A DNA stretch of 5,546 nt, taken from positions 1 to 5,546 of the forward strand of contig WRKA01000121.1 of NCBI GenBank assembly GCA_009778265.1, in the 5' to 3' direction. The notes below the pieces were generated by a model, which was not told where the DNA came from, made no database searches, and saw nothing but the letters and a program-made list of their open reading frames with translations. The position numbers and the translations under genes are program-made. Source of the DNA: Methanomassiliicoccaceae archaeon. GTDB taxonomy: Archaea > Thermoplasmatota > Thermoplasmata > Methanomassiliicoccales > Methanomethylophilaceae. Shown in pieces: positions 1 through 5,546 of this stretch (position 1 is its first letter; each line of letters starts with the position of its first letter).

Positions 1-893
1 ACGGGCGGGCATCTTTTTCCGTAGTACCAGATCATACCCATGAACCATAACATTTCCAGCGGTAACGATAACGCCGACGGGAGAACGGATTCCGTGGTCG
101 ATATCAATACCATGGTCATTGACATCGCCAGGGCGCTGTTCTTCCATATCGACAGCAGGACCATCGGGATCCGCGATTCCCTTTTCGTTCTCATCTTCCT
201 CAATATGAATTCCATCATCGCTGCGACGGCGGCTATCCTTACCAGACATCCGCAGATCACCCACATGACCGTCCTCGGTTCGCTCAGTATGAATTCTTTG
301 TTCGCTCCGAATGTTACGACGACAAGAATGAAGAACATTATGTTTATGGACACCGTTCTCAGATCCGCGGGAATGATCATTTTTCTTAACGGTATCGATA
401 CCGCGAAAGGTATGACGATGAACAGTGCGACGTATCTCAGCACCTCGTACGGACTGACCGCCTGGCCTATGAACACTTTCGTTATCACCGGCGTGGCCGC
501 CAGCGCGATCACGTATATGACGGTCACAGTGATCATCGCCAGCTTTGTGTTCCCTCTGAGGATCAGAGTTCCGGATGTGACCGATATCGCACACGGAACG
601 GCGGCGATCATCACCCATCCCATCCACAGGTCGTGATCGTAAAAGGAACCCACAAGCAAAGTCACGCCGCCGGCCACCGCGTAACATATGATGATGCCTA
701 TCATCAGTTCTTTCTTATTCTCTCTGATGTCGGACCTGCTGAATGACAGCCCTTGCAAAGAGACGCACATCATCACCATCAACGTTATCATGGCGATCTC
801 CGGTGCATACCCGGTATCGCCGATCGCCAGTGCGGCGATAAGACCGATGACGATGTACCACCTTACGTCAAGAACAGCATTCATCAGCGGCAT
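1..893 (-). CDS. Bile acid:sodium symporter (BASS/SBF) superfamily transporter, C-terminus cut by window edge
   Basis: I translated the minus strand from ATG 893-891; 297 codons run open to the edge of the window. The product is very hydrophobic, with about ten predicted membrane segments near residues 11-28, 33-50, 62-82, 92-110, 119-140, 151-170, 180-197, 207-228, 242-265 and 276-292. Segments such as GWVMIAAVPCAISV (92-105) followed by a polar LRGNTKLAM turn, and WKNSALAMSMTMV (250-262), match the two inverted-repeat halves of BASS/SBF and ACR3-like carriers, which usually have about 300 residues. Only a few residues should therefore be missing. The family moves organic anions, often with sodium, across the cytoplasmic membrane; the substrate cannot be read from sequence, and arsenite or a keto acid is as possible as a bile acid-like anion. 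No in-frame ATG, GTG or TTG lies just upstream, and a TATA box 28 bases away indicates leaderless expression from this ATG. It is divergent from the DUF234 ATPase gene. Confidence 0.75.
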   Translation of the reverse strand, partial: MPLMNAVLDVRWYIVIGLIAALAIGDTGYAPEIAMITLMVMMCVSLQGLSFSRSDIRENKKELMIGIIICYAVAGGVTLLVGSFYDHDLWMGWVMIAAVPCAISVTSGTLILRGNTKLAMITVTVIYVIALAATPVITKVFIGQAVSPYEVLRYVALFIVIPFAVSIPLRKMIIPADLRTVSINIMFFILVVVTFGANKEFILSEPRTVMWVICGCLVRIAAVAAMMEFILRKMRTKRESRIPMVLLSIWKNSALAMSMTMVLISTTESVLPSALSLPLEMLWFMGMIWYYGKRCPP

Positions 894-917
894 TGTCCGA
901 TGACATTTCCTAAGATG

Positions 918-925
918 TATAAAAT
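918..925 (-). promoter_or_regulatory. Archaeal TATA box of the BASS transporter gene
   Basis: The minus strand reads ATTTTATA, centred about 28 bases upstream of the transporter ATG at 893. Archaeal transcription starts about 22-28 bases after the TATA centre, so the mRNA should begin at or within a few bases of the start codon. This supports 893 as the start and a leaderless transcript. Confidence 0.6.
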
Positions 926-944
926 CATCGGCACCGCCCGATGA
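925..944. promoter_or_regulatory. Candidate operator dyad TCATCGG-N6-CCGATGA between divergent promoters
   Basis: A perfect 7+7 inverted repeat, TCATCGG (925-931) and CCGATGA (938-944), abuts the transporter TATA box and lies about 20 bases upstream of the TATA box of the ATPase gene. A third CCGATGA copy sits at 897-903, at the expected transcription start of the transporter. The spacing suits a homodimeric helix-turn-helix regulator able to affect both genes. The symmetry and positions are seen; binding by a regulator is inferred. Confidence 0.4.
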
Positions 945-963
945 GAATGATCTTACGCTTAAC

Positions 964-971
964 TATAAATA
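964..971 (+). promoter_or_regulatory. Archaeal TATA box of the DUF234 ATPase gene
   Basis: TATAAATA is centred about 27-28 bases before the GTG at 995, the same spacing as for the transporter. It predicts a leaderless mRNA that begins at the GTG, and there is no Shine-Dalgarno sequence in the short upstream region. Confidence 0.65.
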
Positions 972-977
972 ACTCAT

Positions 978-1003
978 TCGTGATTTAGTCAATCGTGATT
1001 GAG
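978..1003 (+). repeat. 11-bp direct repeat overlapping the start of the DUF234 ATPase gene
   Basis: TCGTGATTTAG (978-988) and TCGTGATTGAG (993-1003) match at 10 of 11 positions with a 15-base period, and the second copy contains the GTG start codon. Placement over the predicted transcription start makes it a possible repressor site, but part of it is coding sequence and chance similarity is possible. Confidence 0.3.
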
Positions 1004-2401
1004 TTTATTGATGACACAAAATTCAAAGGCAGAGAATGGGAACTTTCGGAACTTAATGACGCATATCAAAGCGATTCGTTCGAAATGCCCATCATTTACG
1101 GCCGCCGCCGCGTAGGAAAAACGTCGCTGATCGAGGAATTCTGCAAAGACAAAAGAACGATATTCTTTCCGGCTGAAAGAACGAACATACATGATAATTT
1201 AAAAATACTGACCGACGCCGTGAACGCTGCCTTCAGGAACGACACACCGATACACCCTTTCGAAAGATTCTCCGACGCTTTGAATTTCATCGCATCCAAG
1301 GGAGAACATTTTGTCTTCGTTATTGATGAATATCCTTATTTGGCAAAGGCGGATCCGTCCGTATCTTCCGCGCTTCAGAATGCGATAGATCACAATCTGA
1401 GACATAAGAACATCATGATAATATTATGCGGCTCTTCCATGAGTTTCATGGAAGAACAGGTACTCGGATACGAAAGTCCCCTGTTCGGAAGACGGACACA
1501 GCAGTATCATATCCTTCCGTTCGATTATTACGAATCCGGAAAATGGTTCTCCGGTTATTCGAATGAGGACAAAGCGCTCATGTATTCGGTGACCGGCGGG
1601 ATCCCCGCATATCTGGCGAAGATGGACCCGTCGATGAACGCCGAAAAAAATATCGAAAGGACGTTCTTCAAAAAGAATTCATATCTGTTCGAGGAGCCTT
1701 CCAATCTTATCAAACAGGAACTGAGAGAACCGGCGGTATATAATTCGATCCTTGCGGCGATCGCCGACGGTAACTCTAAGCTGAACGAAATAAGCAACAG
1801 AGTGAAGGATACATCCGGCAAATGCTCCATGTATCTGAACCGGCTGATCAGTTTAGGGATAGTAAGTAAAGAAACGCCGATCAATGAAAAAGAGAGCACG
1901 AAAAGAACTGTGTATCGGATAAAGGACGGAATGTTCAGATTCTGGTTCAGATATGTCCGCGAGAATCTTACGGAAATTCATATCAGAAGATCGGAAGGTC
2001 TGTATGAAGAAGCGGTCAGACCGACAATAAGTCAGTTCATGGGAATAACGTTCGAGGACATGTGCAAAGAGTACATCCTCCGTAATTCGGAACGTATAAG
2101 ATTCCGGATCGGAGAGATAGGCAAATGGTGGGGCCCCGATCCGGCAACAAGAACGCAGGAGGAGATAGACCTCATAGCGTTGTCTCCGAAGGGGGACAGA
2201 TGGATGTTCTGCGAATGTAAATACAGATCTGAGAAGGTCGGGACGGATCGGCTGGAGGACCTTATCAGACGTTCCGAGCTGGTCACTGACGCAGACGATA
2301 AAACATTCTGTCTGTTCTCAAAAGGCGGATTCACGGACAATCTTATCGGAAATGAACAGAACAATGTCCGGCTGATAGGTCTGGATGATATGTATGTGTG
2401 A
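995..2401 (+). CDS. Archaeal ATPase_2/DUF234 family protein (P-loop ATPase with winged helix and PD-(D/E)XK-like domain)
   Basis: The 468-residue protein starts at GTG 995: an in-frame TAG lies a few codons upstream and no in-frame Met follows nearby. An N-terminal P-loop ATPase domain has Walker A GRRRVGKT (36-43), Walker B VFVIDEYPYL (107-116), a sensor-like ILCGSSMSFM strand (143-152) and the family motifs LFGRRTQQYHILPF (163-176) and TGGIPAYL (200-207). A winged-helix-like region follows (about 245-300). The C-terminal DUF234 domain opens with FRFWFRYV (314-321) and holds a PD-(D/E)XK nuclease-like signature: E354, D392 and E407-x-K409 in FCECKYR. This architecture and length are typical of the ATPase_2/DUF234 proteins abundant in archaea. 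Their cellular role is largely unknown; DNA binding and a role in mobile-element or stress biology have been inferred from domain content. All key residues are intact, so it should be active. Monocistronic, convergent with the helicase gene eight bases downstream. The family call is secure, the function is not. Confidence 0.92.
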   Translation: MIEFIDDTKFKGREWELSELNDAYQSDSFEMPIIYGRRRVGKTSLIEEFCKDKRTIFFPAERTNIHDNLKILTDAVNAAFRNDTPIHPFERFSDALNFIASKGEHFVFVIDEYPYLAKADPSVSSALQNAIDHNLRHKNIMIILCGSSMSFMEEQVLGYESPLFGRRTQQYHILPFDYYESGKWFSGYSNEDKALMYSVTGGIPAYLAKMDPSMNAEKNIERTFFKKNSYLFEEPSNLIKQELREPAVYNSILAAIADGNSKLNEISNRVKDTSGKCSMYLNRLISLGIVSKETPINEKESTKRTVYRIKDGMFRFWFRYVRENLTEIHIRRSEGLYEEAVRPTISQFMGITFEDMCKEYILRNSERIRFRIGEIGKWWGPDPATRTQEEIDLIALSPKGDRWMFCECKYRSEKVGTDRLEDLIRRSELVTDADDKTFCLFSKGGFTDNLIGNEQNNVRLIGLDDMYV

Positions 2402-2405
2402 AAAA
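2401..2405 (-). terminator. Oligo-T tract after the helicase gene, possible archaeal terminator
   Basis: The minus strand reads TTTTT five bases after the helicase stop codon. Archaeal RNA polymerase can terminate at short T runs without a hairpin. The tract is short and overlaps the stop of the convergent ATPase gene, so the assignment is tentative. Confidence 0.25.
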
Positions 2406-2409
2406 TGTC

Positions 2410-4467
2410 TCATCGTCCGGTAAAGAACCTGACCGCGTCGCCCGCGGGATCCTCCGACGGCACGGCGTCAAGCTGCTTCGCATATCTCGACGCTCTCGAA
2501 TCCAGTATCACGGCCATTCCCCTGTCCGTTCCCGTTCTTATCAGACGTCCTATAGCCTGTTTCATCTTCCTTACCGCCGGGACCTCTGAAACATATCTCC
2601 ATCCGAACCCCGTTCCGTACCGTTTGTCGAACATATCCGACATCGCCTTCGATTCCACGGTCGGAGGAGGATAAGGGATACCGACGATGATCGCGAACGA
2701 CAGCTCATCGCCGGGAAAATCCATGCCTTCCGCGATGGACCCGCCCATTACCGTGAAGAAAACACCGTTCCGTCCTCTCCTGAACTGATCCAATGAACTC
2801 ATCGTCCTTTTCTGATGTCCCGATTCCTCCCAGTACATCCTTTTCTCTATGCCTCTCTCCACCATCGGTCTGAGTCTGTTCATCAGACCGTACGAAGGAA
2901 AGAACACAAGCGTGTTCTTATCGACCGCGTTACATAACGAGACGATATGTTTTGCGATACGTTCCGTCATACCTTCGCGTTTGAGATCGTCATATTTTGT
3001 TGTCACGTTATTCACATAGATCACCGAACGGTTCTCGGGAGGGAAGGGAGAAGGGTATGCTCTCATCACCGTTGTATCGGGAAGACCCATCGTTCTTACG
3101 TACTGATCCAGCGGCTGCAGGGTGCCGGACATATGCACCGCCCCCTTCAGCGAACGGATGAACATCGTTATCTGCGAGGGATCGATGCAGGATGCGCATA
3201 ACATCTCGCCGTCCGCGTCCGCCTTCACCGTTTTTATGAACTGTCCTTCGTCCGATGAGATCCAGTCCTTCAGCGATACGCCCAAAATAAAAAGTTCCGA
3301 GAGTTTGTGCTCTTCGTGATCCAGCAGGTACTCCGTCCTTATCTCTCCGATCTCTATCATCCTGTCCACGGCGGAGATCAGTTGTCCTTGATCCATCGAG
3401 AACTTGTTCTTCAAACGGGATTCCACGCGGTCGTGATCGATGACCGCTTCTTTTGTTCCTATCGTTAACTTCTCGTTGGCCGCACCTTTGATGACCGCCT
3501 TCAGGAAACCAGTGAACTCGCCCGCCTTCAGACCGCCGGACAGCGTCGGGTCCTTCAATGCAGCGATCTCATCCATCGCGTCGTCCAGCTGCTTCACGGT
3601 TATCGAAAAGTTCCCCTGTTCCCTTGCCGCCGGAATTAGATTGTGCGCCTCGTCCACTATAAGTAAAATATTCTCGTCGTCGCACCTCATATGCGCCAGA
3701 AGGTTCGTTCTTATGTCCTCCGACAGTATATGAACATACGGCGCCACGATCACATCCATATCTCTGATCAATTCCTTTCTCGCTTCGTAAGGGCAGACGT
3801 CGTGCGACTCGCAGAACCTGTCCAATTCATCCGATGTCGGAAAATCGCTACGGCAGAACGATCCTATCTTAGGTGCGAATGTTCTCACGCGTTCGAAGAA
3901 TCTGCATCCTCCTCCGGACCTTCCGGATTTCTTCTCTTCGCACAGACTTGAAAGAACGTGCGGAGGGATGTTCTCGTAACCCGTTATCGTTCTCAGGAGC
4001 GGACACGACCTCTTACGTCCGGTGAGCGTCAGTCCCGATACGTCCTTGATCTCCGATATCGCTTTCAGTTCCCTCATCACCTGGTCGCTCTGCGATATCG
4101 TTCTCGTCAGATAGACGATCTTCTTGCCCCTCATCTTCGCGTGATGCAGAGAACCCGCAAGGGCGCATATCGTCTTCCCGGTGCCGGTACCGGATTCCAT
4201 CACTAAATGGGCGGACCCCGCTAACGTTACCGTTATATCGCGTACGATGTCCATCTGCGATTCTCTGGGTTCGTACGGAAAATACGGAGCGGCAAGCATG
4301 TCCTTCTGAACTATGACCTTCGGTTCATCTTTCTTCCTTTCGAAAGCCATATCGGAAAGACACTGCTGCTTCCCTTCGATCTCGCCGACGGGTGCGCCGC
4401 ATACCCTGCACCTCTCCGCTCCCGGAGGGTTCAGGCTGCTGCAGCGCGTACAGAAAAGCGATGCCAT
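2410..4467 (-). CDS. XPD/Rad3-like superfamily 2 DNA helicase (COG1199) with 4Fe-4S domain and N-terminal zinc ribbon
   Basis: From ATG 4467 the protein has 685 residues. All superfamily 2 motifs are present in order: Walker A ESGTGTGKT (about 91-99), DEAH box VDEAH (271-275), motif III-like AVHMSGTL (443-450), motif IV TLVFFPSYG (519-527), motif V GGSIAEGMDFPG (575-586) and motif VI QAIGRLIRTGTDRG (637-650). Cysteines at about 155, 176, 188, 205, 219 and 225, the last in CPYEARKEL, provide the iron-sulfur cluster of XPD, DinG and FANCJ-type 5'-3' helicases. XPD unwinds DNA in repair; archaea lack the TFIIH context, so the exact role is open. The first about 25 residues form a zinc ribbon (CTRC-x10-CRVC), not part of canonical XPD. 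The frame is open to ATG 4563, but I chose 4467: the ribbon begins straight after it, a TATA-like box lies 27 bases upstream, and the 32 extra residues look unlike a domain. The last residues converge on the ATPase gene. Intact and probably functional. Confidence 0.92.
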   Translation of the reverse strand: MASLFCTRCSSLNPPGAERCRVCGAPVGEIEGKQQCLSDMAFERKKDEPKVIVQKDMLAAPYFPYEPRESQMDIVRDITVTLAGSAHLVMESGTGTGKTICALAGSLHHAKMRGKKIVYLTRTISQSDQVMRELKAISEIKDVSGLTLTGRKRSCPLLRTITGYENIPPHVLSSLCEEKKSGRSGGGCRFFERVRTFAPKIGSFCRSDFPTSDELDRFCESHDVCPYEARKELIRDMDVIVAPYVHILSEDIRTNLLAHMRCDDENILLIVDEAHNLIPAAREQGNFSITVKQLDDAMDEIAALKDPTLSGGLKAGEFTGFLKAVIKGAANEKLTIGTKEAVIDHDRVESRLKNKFSMDQGQLISAVDRMIEIGEIRTEYLLDHEEHKLSELFILGVSLKDWISSDEGQFIKTVKADADGEMLCASCIDPSQITMFIRSLKGAVHMSGTLQPLDQYVRTMGLPDTTVMRAYPSPFPPENRSVIYVNNVTTKYDDLKREGMTERIAKHIVSLCNAVDKNTLVFFPSYGLMNRLRPMVERGIEKRMYWEESGHQKRTMSSLDQFRRGRNGVFFTVMGGSIAEGMDFPGDELSFAIIVGIPYPPPTVESKAMSDMFDKRYGTGFGWRYVSEVPAVRKMKQAIGRLIRTGTDRGMAVILDSRASRYAKQLDAVPSEDPAGDAVRFFTGR

Positions 4468-4490
4468 TGAGATGCCGAACATCAGGAAGG

Positions 4491-4497
4491 ATTTAAC
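4491..4497 (-). promoter_or_regulatory. TATA-like box of the helicase gene
   Basis: The minus strand reads GTTAAAT, preceded by an A-rich BRE-like stretch (GATAACC), centred about 27 bases before ATG 4467. The spacing equals that of the other two promoters and supports a leaderless helicase mRNA. A second TATA-like sequence, GTATAAGTA on the minus strand near 4616-4624, lies in the transposase remnant and would only suit the ATG at 4563. Confidence 0.4.
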
Positions 4498-4613
4498 GGT
4501 TATCTTCACAGCAGCCTTAAGTAAACTGATTTCATCAAAAACCTTCGCTTGTGTTAACATCATCGAGCAGGAATGTATCGTCTAGAGATGTGTTAAAGCA
4601 AAATGGTAGTGTA

Positions 4614-4763
4614 CTACTTATACATTGATATTTTCCGATAAGGAAATTCCGGTATCTCACGCATGGTTATCGGGTGTTCGGCAATGCCGAGGCTCATCGC
4701 CGGCGTTACCTTGATCTTCTTCCCTGCGAAATGATCCGCAAGCAGCCATGCGCCCATTGCCTT
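4614..4763 (-). pseudogene. C-terminal remnant of a DDE transposase (insertion sequence scar)
   Basis: After the TAG at 4766-4764 the same frame stays open for 49 codons to a second TAG (4616-4614). It encodes a peptide with AMGAWLLADHFAGKK, KVTPAMSLGIAEHPITMRE and a basic, aromatic tail. The TPAM-x-LGI-x-(D/E)H pattern recalls the extreme C-terminus of DDE transposases, which commonly end with TPAMAAG(L/I)-(T/A)DH and a short tail. There is no start codon context, DDE triad or zinc finger, so this is only a tail. On the plus strand GGTAGTGTACTAC (4605-4617) contains a small inverted repeat, TAGT-GT-ACTA, overlapping the stop codon; it could be part of the element's terminal repeat. The rest of the gap between here and the helicase start (4468-4604) shows no gene, only the helicase promoter. 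The match is from memory of family motifs and is moderate. Confidence 0.45.
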
Positions 4764-5141
4764 CTACAATTCTGAGAGCATATTCCGCACCGACAAGTCT
4801 CTGAATTTACCATTTGCAGATCCTGTGAGATTCCTGCTCCTTTTCAGATATGTGGGTCTGTTCCTCTTTGCGAATTCATCGTTCGTCAGCCACTCTTCCA
4901 TGCTCTTCGGATATTCTGTGCTGCTGCGGCCGGATATCTTTGAGAATATTGTCCTCGCAATACCTTCCATTACGTCAGTATCAGCATTCTCGAGGTAATC
5001 GGACACCTCGAACTCGATCCATCCGCAGCTTCTTCTCCATTTCAGCTTGAATTCTTTTGATTGCATGAATTCAGCGCTTACGGAGTCGTGGCCGTATTCT
5101 TTTCCCACCGTCTGAAATGCCGTCGTGAGTGCTTCGCTCAT
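4764..5141 (-). pseudogene. Truncated SprT/M48-like metallopeptidase homologue, N-terminal half only
   Basis: The reading frame gives 125 residues from ATG 5141. I preferred this start to the ATG at 5147 because the sequence GAGGTG (5154-5149) sits 7 bases from 5141 but only 1 base from 5147. Visible segments are RRSCGWIEFEVSDYLENA (36-53), a helix VMEGIARTIFSKISGR (57-72) and RPTYLKRSRNLTGSANGKF (95-113). From memory these resemble the N-terminal half of archaeal SprT/YgjP-like zinc peptidases, where the RSRNLTG block precedes a DLS-x-S stretch and a later HExxH. Here the likeness stops at RDLS (114-117); the next eight residues lead to a TAG and then to a transposase-like tail in the same frame. 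No HExxH or downstream zinc ligand is present, so the product cannot be an active peptidase. It overlaps the upstream small gene by ATGA. It could instead be a complete small protein of unknown function. Confidence 0.45.
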
Positions 5142-5148
5142 GTTCATG

Positions 5149-5154
5149 CACCTC
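5149..5154 (-). promoter_or_regulatory. Shine-Dalgarno GAGGTG that decides the start of the peptidase-like gene
   Basis: GAGGTG on the minus strand lies 7 bases before ATG 5141 and only 1 base before ATG 5147. It is inside the last codons of the upstream small gene, typical of coupled translation in an operon, and contrasts with the leaderless genes to the left. Confidence 0.55.
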
Positions 5155-5377
5155 TGTAAAATGCTGCGAGCTGTTCCCAGTCGATCATGTCGATGTTCAC
5201 ATCATCGAATTCATCTCCGATCTTATCTATCGTCTCAGCTGCGAACCAGAAGAATTCGGAAAGCGTCTTTGCCGTCAGATTACCGTTGTTCTTCATCGCT
5301 TTCACATATTCGTTCAGGACCCATGCGTTCCTGATGCATGTGTCAACTTTCTGTGTTTCCTCTGACCATGCGCAGTC

Positions 5378-5391
5378 ATACTGAATACTGT
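5378..5391. repeat. 7-bp tandem duplication causing the frameshift
   Basis: The plus strand reads ATACTGA ATACTGT, two 7-base units that differ only at the last base. As 7 is not a multiple of 3, gain of one unit shifts the frame of the small acidic gene exactly where its two open frames meet. Confidence 0.6.
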
Positions 5392-5438
5392 ATGTGTTGT
5401 TCGTTCGTCTCTATGCTTATGTCACTCATACTTTCTTT

Positions 5439-5462
5439 CTCCCAAGGGCTTGACCCTCGGAA
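5439..5462 (-). promoter_or_regulatory. Hairpin overlapping the ribosome binding site of the small acidic gene
   Basis: On the minus strand TTCCGAGGG (5462-5454) and CCCTTGGGA (5448-5440) can pair over nine positions, two of them G-U, around a 5-base loop (TCAAG). The 3' arm contains GGGA of the putative Shine-Dalgarno GGGAG (5443-5439), which is 9 bases before ATG 5429. In RNA this could hide the binding site and hold back translation. Pairing is seen by eye only; no folding energy was computed. Confidence 0.35.
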
Positions 5463-5485
5463 CGGCCAGGTCCGGACGGGCCTTA

Positions 5486-5537
5486 CGTCGGTTTGAGGTC
5501 CAAAAGAAAACAAAGAACAAACAAACCCAAACCGACG
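5486..5537. repeat. 10-bp perfect inverted repeat around a T-rich (minus strand) segment
   Basis: CGTCGGTTTG (5486-5495) and CAAACCGACG (5528-5537) are perfect complements separated by 32 bases. The plus strand carries no T from 5500 to 5538, so the minus-strand transcript would be U/G/C-only and U-rich there. It could be the terminator of a gene to the right, a leader stem of the operon at 5429, or an end of a mobile element. No archaeal TATA box for the operon is visible in 5430-5546, so its promoter may lie outside the window. Confidence 0.4.
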
Positions 5538-5546
5538 CTATGGCTC

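Larger units (their letters stand above)
5144..5429 (-). pseudogene. Small acidic protein gene (about 92 residues) frameshifted by a 7-bp duplication
   Basis: From ATG 5429, preceded at 9 bases by GGGAG, the frame reads MSDISIETNEQHIQYSV and stops at TGA 5378-5376. A second frame, open from a TAG near 5410 to TGA 5146-5144, has no start codon near its beginning but encodes a well-composed 79-residue stretch beginning QYDCAWSEETQK and ending DWEQLAAFYRGA. At the join the DNA contains ACAGTAT and TCAGTAT in tandem. Removing one 7-base unit fuses the frames into a single 92-residue acidic protein (MSDI...HIQYDCAWSEE...). I recognise no family: the predicted product is mostly helical, with W/F/E-rich stretches (LSEFFWFAAETIDKIGDEF) and no membrane segment or zinc motif. 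It overlaps the peptidase-like gene by ATGA, so the two were probably co-translated. Sequencing error, slippage or internal initiation (GTG or ATG near QYD-frame residues 27-30) are alternatives to a dead gene. Confidence 0.55.

Noticed and set aside
40..903. Plus-strand open frames at 40-636 and 688-903
   Set aside because: They lie antisense to the BASS transporter, whose minus-strand frame is open throughout, has ten regular membrane helices and a promoter. The plus-strand frames are shadows.
4468..4563. Longer helicase starting at ATG 4563
   Set aside because: The extra 32 residues are not domain-like, there is no Shine-Dalgarno sequence, and a well-spaced TATA-like box points to 4467, where the zinc ribbon begins.
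4850..5384. Plus-strand open frames at 4850-5050 and within 5125-5384
   Set aside because: They are short, low-complexity shadows of the minus-strand operon, rich in Ser, Arg and Cys, with no promoter or ribosome binding site.
5463..5485. Resemblance of GGCCAGGTCCGGACGGG to the SRP RNA apical loop (CAGGTCCGGAAGG)
   Set aside because: The GGAA tetraloop is GGAC here, the AGCA side of the internal loop is missing, and no long SRP helix flanks it.
5540..5546. ATG at 5540 on the plus strand as the start of another gene
   Set aside because: Only seven bases are visible and no TATA box or ribosome binding site precedes it.
1..5546. CRISPR array, tRNA or rRNA genes
   Set aside because: No regularly spaced repeats, tRNA cloverleaf with a T-arm consensus, or rRNA signature was found on either strand by reading.

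Overview
The window reads as archaeal chromosome. Three gene starts each have an archaeal TATA-like box centred about 27-28 bases upstream, leaving no room for a leader. The two best-preserved genes are archaeal types: an ATPase_2/DUF234 protein and an XPD-like iron-sulfur helicase. Protein style and moderate GC suggest a Euryarchaeota/Thermoplasmatota lineage, possibly a Methanomassiliicoccales-type methanogen. That placement is inference; no marker gene in the window proves it.

Layout. Positions 1-893 (minus) hold a ten-helix membrane transporter of the bile acid:sodium symporter (BASS/SBF) superfamily, cut at its C-terminus by the window edge. Positions 894-994 are a compact divergent promoter region with two TATA boxes facing opposite ways, a 7+7 dyad between them, a third copy of the same heptamer at the transporter start, and a direct repeat over the start of the next gene. 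Positions 995-2401 (plus) encode the DUF234 ATPase. Eight bases later, convergent with it, positions 4467-2410 (minus) encode the helicase, which carries an extra N-terminal zinc ribbon.

The right third (about 4564-5546) is a decayed minus-strand operon. A small acidic protein gene (5429-5144) appears frameshifted by a 7-bp tandem duplication. It overlaps by ATGA, and was probably translationally coupled with, a gene (5141-4764) resembling the N-terminal half of an archaeal SprT/M48-like metallopeptidase that has lost its catalytic half. After one in-frame TAG, the same frame continues for 49 codons that look like the C-terminal tail of a DDE transposase. The simplest reading is that an insertion sequence landed in the gene and a later deletion removed most of both. 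Upstream of the operon (5430-5546) is a potentially structured leader: a 10-bp inverted repeat around a T-rich segment and a 9-bp hairpin that partly hides the ribosome binding site.

The genes do not form one obvious pathway. The window looks like two housekeeping-type genes and an accessory ATPase next to an eroded accessory operon. I do not see a convincing complete new system. The most informative signals are the decayed operon, its leader, and the divergent operator architecture.
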